Origin: Streptomyces sp. NBC_01210
GTDB lineage: Bacteria; Actinomycetota; Actinomycetes; Streptomycetales; Streptomycetaceae
Length of the DNA stretch: 64,000 nucleotides
Direction of reading: 5' to 3'
Assembly: GCF_036010325.1 (NCBI RefSeq)
Contig: NZ_CP108549.1
Span: 6,820,001-6,884,000 of the forward strand
The notes under the pieces: model-generated
Seen by the model: only the letters and a program-made list of their open reading frames with translations
The model's database searches: none
Told to the model about the DNA's origin: nothing
Shown here: piece by piece, positions 21,896 through 30,885 of the stretch
How the letters are laid out: each line of letters begins with the position of its first letter
Position numbering within the stretch: position 1 is the stretch's first letter
Made by a program: the position numbers and the translations under genes

Positions 21896-22894
21896 CTACG
21901 GCTTGACCGAGCGGTAGTAGCGCTGGGCGCCTTTGTGCAGCGGCAGCGGATCCGTGTAGACCGCGGTCCGCAGATCGACCAGCTGGGCAGGGTGCACCGT
22001 ATTGCCGATACGGTCCCGGCTGTTGATCACCGTACGGGTGAAGCCCTCGGTCATCGCCGGATCCATCCGGTCCGTGGTGACCAGCAGATTCGCCACCGCC
22101 ACGGTCGGTACGGGCACGCCGCTCTGCGCCTGGAGATAGGCGTCGGCGGGCATCACAGCGGAGCGGTAGTAGCTGGTCGACTCGCCTGTGGCGTGCAGCT
22201 TCTCGACGAGATCGGCCTCCAGCGGGACCAGCCGGATCTGGAAGCGCGCGGAAAGCTCTTCGATGGCCGCCGTCGGCAGGCCGCCCGACCAGAAGAAGGC
22301 ATCGAGCTCGCCGGCTTCGAGCCGCCCGGGCACCGTGTCGATTCCGGCCGGCACCGGAGTGATGTCCCGCGTCGGATCGATCCCTGAGGCCCTCAGCAGC
22401 CGCTCGGCGACCAGCCGCACACCCGACCCCTCCTGCCCGATGCCCACCCGCTTGTCGCGCAGATCGCGGACCGACATCACCGGCGAGCCGCGTGGCACGA
22501 TGAGCTGCACATAGTCGTCGTACAGCCGGGCACAGCCGCGCAGCCGGGTGGCGCCCGGCTTGCCGTCCCGCTTGTACTTGGCGACGGCGTCGGCCGTGGC
22601 GATGGTGAAGTCGGCCTCGCCTGCGGCCACCCGCGCGAGATTCTGCTGCGAGCCCTCACTGGTCCGCAGATCGATCTTCACATCCGGCAGGTCATGGGCG
22701 AGAGCGTCCTTCAGCAGCACGCCGTACCGCTGATAGACGCCGCTCTGCGAACCGGTGCTGAAGGTCAGCGTCCCGCGCGGCGAGGTCCCGCCGAAGGGCA
22801 GCAGCCACCACAGCAGCAGCCCGAACACCACCAGGGCAGCGGCCGACCCCTGGAGGGCACGGCGGCGGCTGATGCGGGACAGGGCCGGGAACAT
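21896..22894 (-). CDS. TAXI family TRAP-type solute-binding protein
   Basis: 332-residue protein with an N-terminal membrane anchor (residues 15-31) and a TAXI-type TRAP substrate-binding domain, beginning [16 protein letters not shown] and including FTIATADAV and [13 protein letters not shown] uptake needs DctQ/DctM membrane subunits, and none is present nearby. It is convergent with gluK, 53 bp apart. In actinobacteria such proteins often stand beside two-component systems, so it may present a ligand (perhaps glutamate or a dicarboxylate) to GluK rather than to a transporter; this is inference. Confidence 0.87.
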   Translation of the reverse strand: MFPALSRISRRRALQGSAAALVVFGLLLWWLLPFGGTSPRGTLTFSTGSQSGVYQRYGVLLKDALAHDLPDVKIDLRTSEGSQQNLARVAAGEADFTIATADAVAKYKRDGKPGATRLRGCARLYDDYVQLIVPRGSPVMSVRDLRDKRVGIGQEGSGVRLVAERLLRASGIDPTRDITPVPAGIDTVPGRLEAGELDAFFWSGGLPTAAIEELSARFQIRLVPLEADLVEKLHATGESTSYYRSAVMPADAYLQAQSGVPVPTVAVANLLVTTDRMDPAMTEGFTRTVINSRDRIGNTVHPAQLVDLRTAVYTDPLPLHKGAQRYYRSVKP

Positions 22895-22992
22895 GGCCGC
22901 GATCCTGCCAGCTCACTCCCTGTAATGGCCAGGCCCTCCCTCGCGGAGGGAGGGGCGGAGCGTCGGTACGACCCCGTACCCTGGTGGGCGCG

Positions 22993-24483
22993 ATGAGTGC
23001 GAAAACTTACGAGGTGCGCACCTACGGGTGCCAGATGAACGTCCACGACTCCGAGCGGCTGTCGGGCCTGCTGGAGGACGCAGGCTATGTGCGCGCGCCC
23101 GAGGGTGCCGACGGTGACGCCGATGTCGTCGTCTTCAACACCTGCGCGGTGCGGGAGAACGCCGACAACAAGCTGTACGGCAATCTCGGCCGGCTCGCGC
23201 CGATGAAGACCAAGCGGCCCGGGATGCAGATCGCCGTCGGCGGCTGCCTGGCCCAGAAGGACCGCGACACCATCGTGACCAAGGCGCCGTGGGTGGACGT
23301 CGTCTTCGGTACGCACAACATCGGCAAGCTGCCGGTGCTGCTGGAGCGCGCCCGTATCCAGGAAGAGGCGCAGGTCGAAATCGCGGAGTCGCTCGAGGCC
23401 TTTCCCTCGACGCTGCCGACCCGCCGTGAGTCCGCCTATGCGGCGTGGGTCTCCATCTCGGTCGGCTGCAACAACACCTGCACCTTCTGTATCGTCCCGG
23501 CGCTGCGGGGCAAGGAGAAGGACCGCCGGCCCGGCGACATCCTGGCCGAGGTGGAGGCGCTTGTCGCCGAGGGCGTCTCCGAGATCACCCTGCTCGGCCA
23601 GAACGTCAATGCGTACGGCTCCGACATCGGCGACCGCGAGGCGTTCTCCAAGCTGCTGCGCGCCTGCGGAAGGATCGACGGTCTGGAGCGGGTCCGCTTC
23701 ACCTCGCCGCACCCGCGCGACTTCACGGACGATGTGATCGCGGCGATGGCCGAGACCCCGAACGTCATGCCGCAGCTGCACATGCCGCTGCAGTCGGGTT
23801 CGGACACGATCCTGAAGGCGATGCGCCGCTCGTACCGGCAGGAGCGTTTCCTCGGAATCATCGAGAAGGTGCGCGCGGCCATTCCGCACGCCGCCATCTC
23901 CACCGACATCATCGTGGGCTTCCCCGGCGAGACCGAGGAGGACTTCGAGCAGACGATGCACACGGTGCGCGAGGCGCGCTTCGCGAACGCCTTCACCTTC
24001 CAGTACTCCAAGCGCCCCGGCACCCCGGCGGCCACCATGGAGGGGCAGATCTCCAAGGAGGTCGTCCAGGAGCGCTATCTGCGCCTGGTCGCCCTCCAGG
24101 AGGAGATTTCCTGGGAGGAGAACAAGAGGCAGGTCGGCCGGACGCTGGAGGTCATGGTCGCCGAGGGCGAAGGCCGCAAGGACGGCGCCACCCACCGCCT
24201 TTCGGGGCGCGCGCCCGACAACCGCCTGGTGCACTTCACCAAGCCGGACGAGGTAGTGCGCCCGGGCGATGTGGTGACTGTCGAGATCACCTATGCCGCG
24301 CCGCATCACCTGCTCGCCGAGGGCACTGTGCACTCCGTACGTCCCACCCGGGCGGGCGACGCCTGGGAGAAGCGCAATGCCGCGGCGGCCGCGAAGCCGG
24401 CCGGCGTGATGCTGGGCCTGCCGAAGATCGGCGCACTCGAGCCGCTTCCGGTGGCTCAGGCGCCCGGGTGCGGCTGCGACTGA
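22993..24483 (+). CDS. miaB: tRNA methylthiotransferase MiaB
   Basis: Radical SAM enzyme that adds a methylthio group to i6A37 of tRNA, downstream of MiaA. 496 residues. The N-terminal UPF0004 domain carries cluster cysteines Cys13, Cys51 and Cys85. The radical SAM motif CNNTCTFC holds Cys159, Cys163 and Cys166, and a C-terminal TRAM domain lies near residues 375-445. ATG 22993 gives [22 protein letters not shown] eleven bases before the ATG suggests a short or absent leader. The Gly/Cys tail GCGCD is common in streptomycetes. Confidence 0.97.
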   Translation: MSAKTYEVRTYGCQMNVHDSERLSGLLEDAGYVRAPEGADGDADVVVFNTCAVRENADNKLYGNLGRLAPMKTKRPGMQIAVGGCLAQKDRDTIVTKAPWVDVVFGTHNIGKLPVLLERARIQEEAQVEIAESLEAFPSTLPTRRESAYAAWVSISVGCNNTCTFCIVPALRGKEKDRRPGDILAEVEALVAEGVSEITLLGQNVNAYGSDIGDREAFSKLLRACGRIDGLERVRFTSPHPRDFTDDVIAAMAETPNVMPQLHMPLQSGSDTILKAMRRSYRQERFLGIIEKVRAAIPHAAISTDIIVGFPGETEEDFEQTMHTVREARFANAFTFQYSKRPGTPAATMEGQISKEVVQERYLRLVALQEEISWEENKRQVGRTLEVMVAEGEGRKDGATHRLSGRAPDNRLVHFTKPDEVVRPGDVVTVEITYAAPHHLLAEGTVHSVRPTRAGDAWEKRNAAAAAKPAGVMLGLPKIGALEPLPVAQAPGCGCD

Positions 24484-24565
24484 CGGGCGGCCGCGGACGG
24501 CGGACAGCCCGCTGGAAGGCCCGTCGGCCAGAGCGACGGACTGAGTACGGACTACGCTGGCGATC

Positions 24566-25273
24566 ATGCTTGTCGCCGCAGCCGTCTGCCCCTGTCCGCC
24601 GCTGCTGGTCCCGGACGTCGCCGCCGGGGCCGCCCCGGAACTCGACACCGCGCGGACCGCGTGTGCCGATGCGCTCGGGGTGCTCGCCGCCGCCCGGCCC
24701 GATCTGCTCGTCGTGCTCGGACCTGCCGAGCAGGACGGCCGCGGCCCGCACCTCGCGGGCGCGACCGGCTCCTTCCACGGGTTCGGCGTGGACCTCGACG
24801 TACGGCTCGGAGCGGGCGAGGTCCAGGATCGGCCGCTGCCGCCCTCGCTGGCCGTCGGCGCCTGGTTGCTCACCCGCGCCCGGTGGGCGGACGCCCCGGT
24901 GGAGGGCCTCGGTGTCGGCGAGCAGCTCGCCGGTGAGCGCTGCGTGGCTGTCGGACGGGAACTGGCCGCCAGGGCGGACCGCGTCGCGCTGCTGGTGATG
25001 GGTGACGGCAGCGCCTGCCGCACGCTCAAGGCCCCCGGCTATCTCGACGAGCGGGCCGCGGACTTCGACGGACGGACCGCCCGTGCGCTGGGCGCCGCCG
25101 ATGTCGAGGCGCTCAAGGCGCTGGACGAGTCACTGGCGTACGAACTCAAGGCGGCGGGCCGCGCTCCGTGGCAGGTGCTCGCGGGAGCCGCGGAGAACGC
25201 GGGACTGGCCGGACAGCTGCTGTACGAGGACGCCCCGTACGGCGTCGGCTACTTCGTCGCCACCTGGTCCTAG
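24566..25273 (+). CDS. LigB-like (class III extradiol dioxygenase fold) protein
   Basis: 235-residue soluble protein conserved between miaB and miaA in Streptomyces. The beginning AAAVCPCPPLLVPDVA and the VALLVMGDGSACR strand resemble class III extradiol dioxygenase-like proteins (LigB/MEMO fold). The canonical iron-binding histidines are not obvious (Cys and Pro occupy the first position), so it may not be an enzyme of that type. It lies 82 bp after miaB on the same strand and ends near a bidirectional terminator. Confidence 0.72.
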   Translation: MLVAAAVCPCPPLLVPDVAAGAAPELDTARTACADALGVLAAARPDLLVVLGPAEQDGRGPHLAGATGSFHGFGVDLDVRLGAGEVQDRPLPPSLAVGAWLLTRARWADAPVEGLGVGEQLAGERCVAVGRELAARADRVALLVMGDGSACRTLKAPGYLDERAADFDGRTARALGAADVEALKALDESLAYELKAAGRAPWQVLAGAAENAGLAGQLLYEDAPYGVGYFVATWS

Positions 25274-25324
25274 TGGGCGTAGAGCCGCCCCGTTGTGGCG
25301 GACCCAGAGCCGCAAGCCGCCCGT

Positions 25325-25360
25325 CGTGACGGACGTGACGGACGTGACGGACGTGACGAG
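25325..25360. repeat. 9-bp tandem repeat, four copies
   Basis: CGTGACGGA repeated three times exactly (25325-25351) followed by a partial fourth copy (CGTGACGAG). It lies in the 3' intergenic interval after the LigB-like gene, before a terminator. It is a simple repeat likely to vary in copy number between strains. Confidence 0.9.
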
Positions 25361-25404
25361 GATGTAGAGGCGTGACGTAACGAGGACGTCGAGCGGACGT
25401 ACAT

Positions 25405-25447
25405 CGGCGGGCGGCCGCGGAGCGAAGAGTTCCGCGGCCGCCCGCCG
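25405..25447. terminator. Bidirectional terminator between LigB-like and antitoxin genes
   Basis: Perfect 17-bp inverted repeat (25405-25421 with 25431-25447) and 9-base loop, between two convergent genes. It sits 6 bp beyond the antitoxin stop on the minus strand and about 130 bp after the LigB-like stop. Confidence 0.85.
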
Positions 25448-25453
25448 GTGATG

Positions 25454-25690
25454 TCAGGAAGCCGGAGGCGTCGTGCCATCGTCCTTGTGGGCGATTCGGC
25501 CCAGGGCGTTCTTGGCTTTGCCGGTGCCAGTCTCGATCTTGCTGCTGTACTTGCCCTTGGTCTTTTGATCGACCGTCTTGGCGGCTCTCTCCAGACCGTG
25601 CTCGATCTTGCCACCGTGCTGCTGCGCGAGGTCAGAGACCTTGTCCTTGGCCGGGGTGAGCTTGGCTTTCAGCGTGTCCTTGAAGCCCAT
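25454..25690 (-). CDS. MT0933-like antitoxin family protein
   Basis: 78-residue Lys/Asp-rich protein beginning MGFKDTLKAKLTPAKDKVSDL, matching the small MT0933/Rv0909-type antitoxin family. In mycobacteria the antitoxin precedes a toxin; here no toxin gene is adjacent. It follows the 91-residue acidic ORF by 33 bp on the same strand. The family name is an inherited annotation; a toxin-neutralising role is unproven in this context. Confidence 0.8.
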   Translation of the reverse strand: MGFKDTLKAKLTPAKDKVSDLAQQHGGKIEHGLERAAKTVDQKTKGKYSSKIETGTGKAKNALGRIAHKDDGTTPPAS

Positions 25691-25723
25691 GGGTCATCTT
25701 CCCTCGTGTTCCCTCGCCGGGGA

Positions 25724-25999
25724 CTACTTGCGGGCGCCCTCTCCGGCTTCGTTGTCCGCCGCCTCCTCGGCCGACTGCTGCTTCGGAATCTCCACGCCTT
25801 CGGCCGCCGTGGCCTCGGCCGCCTCGGCGACCTCCGCCTCTTCGGCTTCGGTGACGTCGGCCGCCGCGTCCTTCGACGCTTCGGAATCGGAATCCGCCTC
25901 AACCGGGGACTCGGCTGTCAGAGTGCTGACAACTGCCTCCTCGGTTGACGCCTCGGCAGTCGTCTTGGACTTACGACGAAATCGTGAAAAAACGCCCAT
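25724..25999 (-). CDS. Small acidic hypothetical protein
   Basis: 91-residue protein from ATG 25999, with GGAG five bases upstream. The basic start MGVFSRFRRKSKTT is followed by a strongly acidic, Ala/Glu-rich remainder with no fold recognisable to me. The composition (AEEAEVAEAAEATAAEG) suggests an intrinsically disordered or coiled-coil protein. It probably forms an operon with the antitoxin-like gene downstream. The function is unknown. Confidence 0.72.
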   Translation of the reverse strand: MGVFSRFRRKSKTTAEASTEEAVVSTLTAESPVEADSDSEASKDAAADVTEAEEAEVAEAAEATAAEGVEIPKQQSAEEAADNEAGEGARK

Positions 26000-26181
26000 A
26001 TCTGCTCCATAGCCTACTCGTGTGGGCGAAGTTCCGCGCCGCCCGGGGCGTCTCATTGCGCCGCCCGCGGGCACCGGCCCAAAAACCGGCGTTCGGAACC
26101 TCGCAACAGGCAACGAACCCGCCCCTGTGCCGTCACCTCGCTCGTTCGGGGACATGCCCGCGGGTTTGCGAGACTGGGGCA

Positions 26182-27120
26182 GTGAGAAGTGCAGCTCCCG
26201 CACCGCGGGTCATCGCCATCGTCGGTCCCACCGCGGCCGGAAAGTCCGATCTGGGTGTTTTTCTGGCCCAGCGGTTGGGCGGTGAAGTCGTCAACGCCGA
26301 CTCCATGCAGCTCTACCGAGGGATGGACATCGGTACCGCCAAGCTGACGACCGACGAGCGCGGTGGCGTCCCGCACCGGCTCCTGGACATCTGGGACGTT
26401 ACCGAGGCCGCGAGCGTCGCCGAGTATCAGAGGCTGGCCAGGGCGGAGATCGACCGGCTGCTCGCCGAAGGCCGTACGCCCGTGCTCGTCGGTGGCTCCG
26501 GGCTCTACGTACGCGGTGCCATCGACGCCCTCGAATTCCCCGGCACCGACCCAGAGATCCGTGCCCGGCTCGAGGAGGAGCTGACGCAGCACGGCTCCGG
26601 TGCGCTGCACGCCCGGCTCGCCACCGCCGACCCCGAGGCCGGCAGCGCGATCCTGCCCAGCAACGGCCGCCGCATCGTCCGGGCGCTCGAGGTCATCGAG
26701 CTCACCGGCAAGCCCTTCACTGCCAATCTCCCCGGCCATGACGCCGTGTACGACACCGTCCAGATCGGCGTCGACGTCGAACGCCCCGAGCTCGACGAGC
26801 GCATTGCGCTGCGGGTCGACCGGATGTGGGAGGCGGGTCTCGTCGACGAAGTGCGTGCGCTGGAGGCGCAAGGTCTGCGCGAGGGGCGCACGGCCTCACG
26901 TGCACTCGGCTACCAGCAGGTGCTCACGGCGCTCGCGGGGGAGTGCACGGACCAGGAGGCGCGCGAGGAGACCGTGCGCGCCACGAAGCGCTTCGCGCGC
27001 CGCCAGGATTCCTGGTTCCGGCGGGACCCGCGGGTGCACTGGCTGAGTGGAGCCGCCCAGCGCAGGGCGGAACTTCCGCACCTGGCGCTGGCGTTGGTCG
27101 AACGAGCGGTCACAGCCTGA
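26182..27120 (+). CDS. miaA: tRNA dimethylallyltransferase MiaA
   Basis: Transfers the dimethylallyl group to A37 of tRNAs reading UNN codons, including the tRNA for the rare TTA codon; MiaB modifies its product. 312 residues from GTG 26182. P-loop GPTAAGKS at residues 15-22, the catalytic segment NADSMQLYRGMDIGTAK, and RALGYQQV near the end match the family. Divergent from the acidic ORF, with 182 bp between starts. Confidence 0.96.
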   Translation: MRSAAPAPRVIAIVGPTAAGKSDLGVFLAQRLGGEVVNADSMQLYRGMDIGTAKLTTDERGGVPHRLLDIWDVTEAASVAEYQRLARAEIDRLLAEGRTPVLVGGSGLYVRGAIDALEFPGTDPEIRARLEEELTQHGSGALHARLATADPEAGSAILPSNGRRIVRALEVIELTGKPFTANLPGHDAVYDTVQIGVDVERPELDERIALRVDRMWEAGLVDEVRALEAQGLREGRTASRALGYQQVLTALAGECTDQEAREETVRATKRFARRQDSWFRRDPRVHWLSGAAQRRAELPHLALALVERAVTA

Positions 27121-27225
27121 TCACGTGATGGCATCGGGACGCTCTGGCAGTCATTTCGGCGCCCTGGAGCGTGCCATCATCGAGCATCGATCGACGTGGA
27201 GTCCGAATTGGGAGGGCGCGTGGCG

Positions 27226-27666
27226 ATGGAGGCCGGCCCTCGCGACAGAGAACAGGAAAGGCGTGACGCAGCGGACAGCGCGTCCCGTCTGAGTCCGGAC
27301 GGGCCTGACGAGCAGGACGTGATCGCGGACGAGGTCGAGGTCGAACTGCGCCCGCAGCGCAGGCTGCGGATCTGGCAGCTCGCCCCCATCGTGACGCTCG
27401 CCGCGATCGGCTCCCTGATGTTCGCCTTCCCTCTCGCCTTCGGCACGGGCGACGGCGGAGCGGTCGTCGCCATGCTGGGACTGCTGATCAGCTGCTGCGC
27501 CGCCGGCTGGGGCGTGATGGCAGCCCGCCGCGTGGGCCACACCTGGCCCGGACTGCCGGCCCGCGGCTCCGGGGAGCGCCCCGACTGGCGGGTCATCGCC
27601 CTGTACGTCGGCGTGGGCGCGGCGATCGTCGCGCTCGCCGTCTGGCGCGTGGCACGCCTCCGCTGA
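27226..27666 (+). CDS. Hypothetical membrane protein between miaA and dapF
   Basis: About 146 residues. A charged cytosolic N-terminus (EQERRDAADS ... VEVELRPQRRLRIW) is followed by three hydrophobic helices (APIVTLAAIGSLMFAFPLAF; AVVAMLGLLISCCAAGWGV; VIALYVGVGAAIVALAVW). The ATG at 27226 is 9 bases after a GGGAGGG site; GTG at 27220 or 27196 are alternatives. It is conserved at this place in streptomycetes, with no assigned function. Confidence 0.75.
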   Translation: MEAGPRDREQERRDAADSASRLSPDGPDEQDVIADEVEVELRPQRRLRIWQLAPIVTLAAIGSLMFAFPLAFGTGDGGAVVAMLGLLISCCAAGWGVMAARRVGHTWPGLPARGSGERPDWRVIALYVGVGAAIVALAVWRVARLR

Positions 27667-27701
27667 ACTGTCCGCCCCGCCGTCCTCGTACGATGGACGG
27701 C

Positions 27702-28592
27702 GTGAGCACTCCGCAGACCTCGCCGATCGCCTTCCTCAAGGGCCATGGGACCGAGAACGACTTCGTGATCGTCCCCGACCCGGACAACGCCATCGACCTG
27801 CCCGCATCAGCTGTCGCCAGACTCTGCGACCGCCGGGCCGGCATCGGCGGCGACGGACTGCTGCATGTCGTGCGGTCCGCGACGCACCCCGAGGCGCATG
27901 CCATGGCCGACGAGGCCGAGTGGTTCATGGACTATCGCAACGCCGACGGGTCGATCGCCGAGATGTGCGGCAACGGCGTACGCGTCTTCGCCCGCTACCT
28001 CGAGCGAGCGGGCCATGCCGAGGCGGGCGACCTGGCCGTGGCGACCCGCGGCGGCGTCAAGAAGGTGCACCTCACCAAGGAGGGCGACATCACCGTCTCC
28101 ATGGGGCGCGCGCTGTTTCCCGAGGACGGCGTCACAGTCACCGTCGACGGCCGCAGCTGGCCCGCCCGCAACGTCAACATGGGCAATCCGCACGCGGTTG
28201 CCTTCGTCGACGACTTGGACCACGCAGGCGATCTGCTCTCCGTACCGGCCTTCAGTCCGGCGTCGGTCTACCCGGACGGCGTGAACGTCGAGTTTGTCGT
28301 CGACCGCGGCGAGCGCCATGTCGCCATGCGCGTGCACGAGCGCGGCTCCGGCGAGACCCGCTCCTGCGGCACGGGTGCGTGCGCCGTCGCCGTGGCGGCC
28401 GCCCGCAGGGACGGGGCGGACCCCTCGGTCACCGGCGCCCCGGTCACGTACACCGTGGATCTCCCCGGCGGACGGCTGATGATCACGGAACGGCCCGACG
28501 GCGAGATCGAGATGACAGCCCCCGCCGTTATCGTCGCCGAGGGCCACATCGAACCGGCCTTCCTCGCTGTGACCGAAACCGTGATCGCATAG
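27702..28592 (+). CDS. dapF: Diaminopimelate epimerase DapF
   Basis: Cofactor-free epimerase converting LL- to meso-diaminopimelate for lysine and peptidoglycan synthesis. 296 residues from GTG 27702 (an ATG three codons upstream is also possible). The catalytic thiol pair is Cys89 (EMCGNGVRVF) and Cys222 (SCGTGACAV), and the opening FLKGHGTENDF is diagnostic. The neighbourhood miaA-hypothetical-dapF is conserved. Confidence 0.97.
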   Translation: MSTPQTSPIAFLKGHGTENDFVIVPDPDNAIDLPASAVARLCDRRAGIGGDGLLHVVRSATHPEAHAMADEAEWFMDYRNADGSIAEMCGNGVRVFARYLERAGHAEAGDLAVATRGGVKKVHLTKEGDITVSMGRALFPEDGVTVTVDGRSWPARNVNMGNPHAVAFVDDLDHAGDLLSVPAFSPASVYPDGVNVEFVVDRGERHVAMRVHERGSGETRSCGTGACAVAVAAARRDGADPSVTGAPVTYTVDLPGGRLMITERPDGEIEMTAPAVIVAEGHIEPAFLAVTETVIA

Positions 28593-28732
28593 AGCTTCGC
28601 TCGAATGGGTGATCCCTTTCACGCTGAGCGAGAGCCGGACTGCGCCACGTGGTGGGCTCGGTAGCATCAAGCACCGGCACGGAGTGCACGCCTGCCCTTT
28701 CCACCGCCGGTCGAAGCTGCCGGAGGTGCCCC

Positions 28733-30820
28733 ATGAGTGCAGAGGCCACCAACCCTGGTGCCCACAGCCGCAGGCGCGGCCGTCCCAGGATCGACCTCCG
28801 CAGGCTGGGCCGCGCCGCGCTCCTCGGGCCTGCCGCCCGGGACCGGCTGCCCGACGCGATCGGCCATGTCGCCGACGCGCACCGCGCACACCATCCTGAC
28901 GCCGACCTCGCCATCCTGCGCAAGGCGTACGTCCTGGCCGAGTCCTCCCACCGCGGACAGTTCCGCAAGAGCGGCGAGCCGTACATCACGCATCCGCTCG
29001 CCGTGACGCTGATCCTCGCCGAACTGGGCGCCGAGACCACGACGTTGACCGCCTCGCTCCTCCACGACACCGTCGAGGACACCGAGGTGACTCTCGATCA
29101 GGTGCGTAAGGAGTTCGGCGCCGAGGTCTGCTATCTCGTCGACGGCGTCACCAAACTGGAGAAGGTCGACTACGGCGCCGCCGCCGAGCCGGAGACCTTC
29201 CGCAAGATGCTCGTCGCCACCGGCAACGACGTCCGCGTGATGTCGATCAAACTCGCCGACCGGCTGCACAACATGCGCACGCTCGGCGTCATGCGCCCCG
29301 AGAAACAGGCTCGTATCGCCAAGGTCACCCGCGACGTCCTCATCCCCCTCGCCGAACGGCTCGGCGTACAGGCGCTCAAAACCGAGCTGGAGGACCTGGT
29401 CTTCGCGATCCTCCACCCGGAGGAGTACGAACGCACCCGCGCCCTCATCGCCGAGAACACCGGCGCGGGTGATGCGCTCGCCGCCACCGCGGAGGACTTC
29501 AAGACGGTGCTGCGGGACGCCGACATCGCCGCCGAAGTCCTCGTCAGGCCACGGCACTTCGTCTCCGTCCACCGGGCGCGGCGCAAGCGTGGCGAGATGC
29601 GCGGCACGGACTTCGGCCGGCTGCTGGTGCTCGTCGGCGAGGACGCCGACTGCTACGGAGTCCTGGGTGAGCTGCACACCTGCTTCACCCCGGTGATCTC
29701 CGAGTTCAAGGACTTCATCGCCGCCCCCAAGTTCAACCTGTACCAGTCGCTGCACACCGCTGTCGCGGGACCGGAAGGAGCGGTCGCCGAAGTCCTCATC
29801 CGTACACACCAGATGCACAAGGTCGCCGAGGCCGGAGTGATCGCACTCGGCAATCCGTACGTACCCCTGGAACCCGTCGAAGGGGCAGAACCGGCCGACG
29901 GCGAACGCGCGGACCCCACCCGGCCCGGCTGGCTCTCCCGCCTCCTGGAGTGGCAGCAGTCCACCCCCGACCCCGACACTTTCTGGTCCTCCCTGCGTGC
30001 GGATCTGGCACAGGACCGGGAGATCACCGTCTTCCGCGCCGACGGCGGCATGCTCGGACTGCCGGTCGGCGCGAGCTGTGTGGACGCCGCGTACGCGCAG
30101 TACGGAGAAGAGGCGCACGCCTGTATCGGCGCACGCGTCAACGGCCGTCTGGCGACGCTCAGTACGGTGCTGAGCGACGGCGACACAGTGCATCTGCTCC
30201 TCGCCCAGGACGCCGCATCCGGACCTTCGCCCGACTGGCTCGACCATGCCCGCACACCCGCCGCGCGCATCGCCATCACCGCCTGGCTCGAGGCGAATCC
30301 GGAGGGGACGAAGGTCCCCGCCACCGCCATCCGCCGGCCCGCCCCCGTCACCGCCGACCGGCCGGCGGCCGCGAACGCCGTCGTCGATCTGCCGGACGCG
30401 ACGGTACGTCTCGCCGGCTGCTGTACGCCCGTACCGCCGGACGCCGTCACCGGGTTCGCGGTACGCGGCGGCGCCGTGACCGTCCACCGCGAGAAGTGTC
30501 CGGCCGTGGCCCGCATGAGAGCCCTGGACCGCGAGCCCATCGCGGTGAGCTGGGGCGATGCCGCCGAATGCCGGGTCACTCTGATCGCTGAGTCCTTCGG
30601 CCGCCCGCGCCTGCTGGCCGATCTCACCGAGGTCATCGCCACCGAGGGCGCGGCCATCGTCTCGGCCACCGTCGAGCCGCCCAGCGAACAGCGCGTACGG
30701 CACACGTACACCCTTCAACTCCCCGACGCTGCCGGGCTTCCCGCCCTGATGCGCGCCATGCGTGATGTGCCGGGGGTGTACGACGTGAGCCGCACCCAGC
30801 ATCCGGCGGCCACCGCCTGA
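28733..30820 (+). CDS. rshA: RelA/SpoT homologue RshA, probable (p)ppGpp hydrolase
   Basis: 695-residue long RSH protein, shorter than the canonical Rel (about 800). The N-terminal HD domain is intact: H73, H87, H111-D112 (LLHDTVEDT) and ADRLHNMRT. The synthetase region is partly degenerate: the usual DLVGIRV reads DFGRLLV, SIYRK reads SVHRA and ELQIRT reads EVLIRT, while KDFIAAPKFNLYQSLHT is kept. TGS, a Cys-containing zinc-like domain (LAGCCTPVPPD) and ACT follow. ATG 28733 has CGGAGG upstream. It corresponds to the second Streptomyces RSH gene, rshA, near dapF. Confidence 0.92.
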   Translation: MSAEATNPGAHSRRRGRPRIDLRRLGRAALLGPAARDRLPDAIGHVADAHRAHHPDADLAILRKAYVLAESSHRGQFRKSGEPYITHPLAVTLILAELGAETTTLTASLLHDTVEDTEVTLDQVRKEFGAEVCYLVDGVTKLEKVDYGAAAEPETFRKMLVATGNDVRVMSIKLADRLHNMRTLGVMRPEKQARIAKVTRDVLIPLAERLGVQALKTELEDLVFAILHPEEYERTRALIAENTGAGDALAATAEDFKTVLRDADIAAEVLVRPRHFVSVHRARRKRGEMRGTDFGRLLVLVGEDADCYGVLGELHTCFTPVISEFKDFIAAPKFNLYQSLHTAVAGPEGAVAEVLIRTHQMHKVAEAGVIALGNPYVPLEPVEGAEPADGERADPTRPGWLSRLLEWQQSTPDPDTFWSSLRADLAQDREITVFRADGGMLGLPVGASCVDAAYAQYGEEAHACIGARVNGRLATLSTVLSDGDTVHLLLAQDAASGPSPDWLDHARTPAARIAITAWLEANPEGTKVPATAIRRPAPVTADRPAAANAVVDLPDATVRLAGCCTPVPPDAVTGFAVRGGAVTVHREKCPAVARMRALDREPIAVSWGDAAECRVTLIAESFGRPRLLADLTEVIATEGAAIVSATVEPPSEQRVRHTYTLQLPDAAGLPALMRAMRDVPGVYDVSRTQHPAATA

Positions 30821-30885
30821 TCTCGTTCGGGTGGTGCGACGCGCGCCGCCACGGTCCGCGCCGGGCGCGCTGATAGCCGTAGTGC

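Noticed and set aside
22958..22982. PafBC-type promoter upstream of miaB
   Set aside because: CGTCGGTA-N8-TACCCT has two mismatches in the eight-base core; there is no functional reason for damage control of miaB. The -10-like TACCCT alone is kept as a possible promoter.
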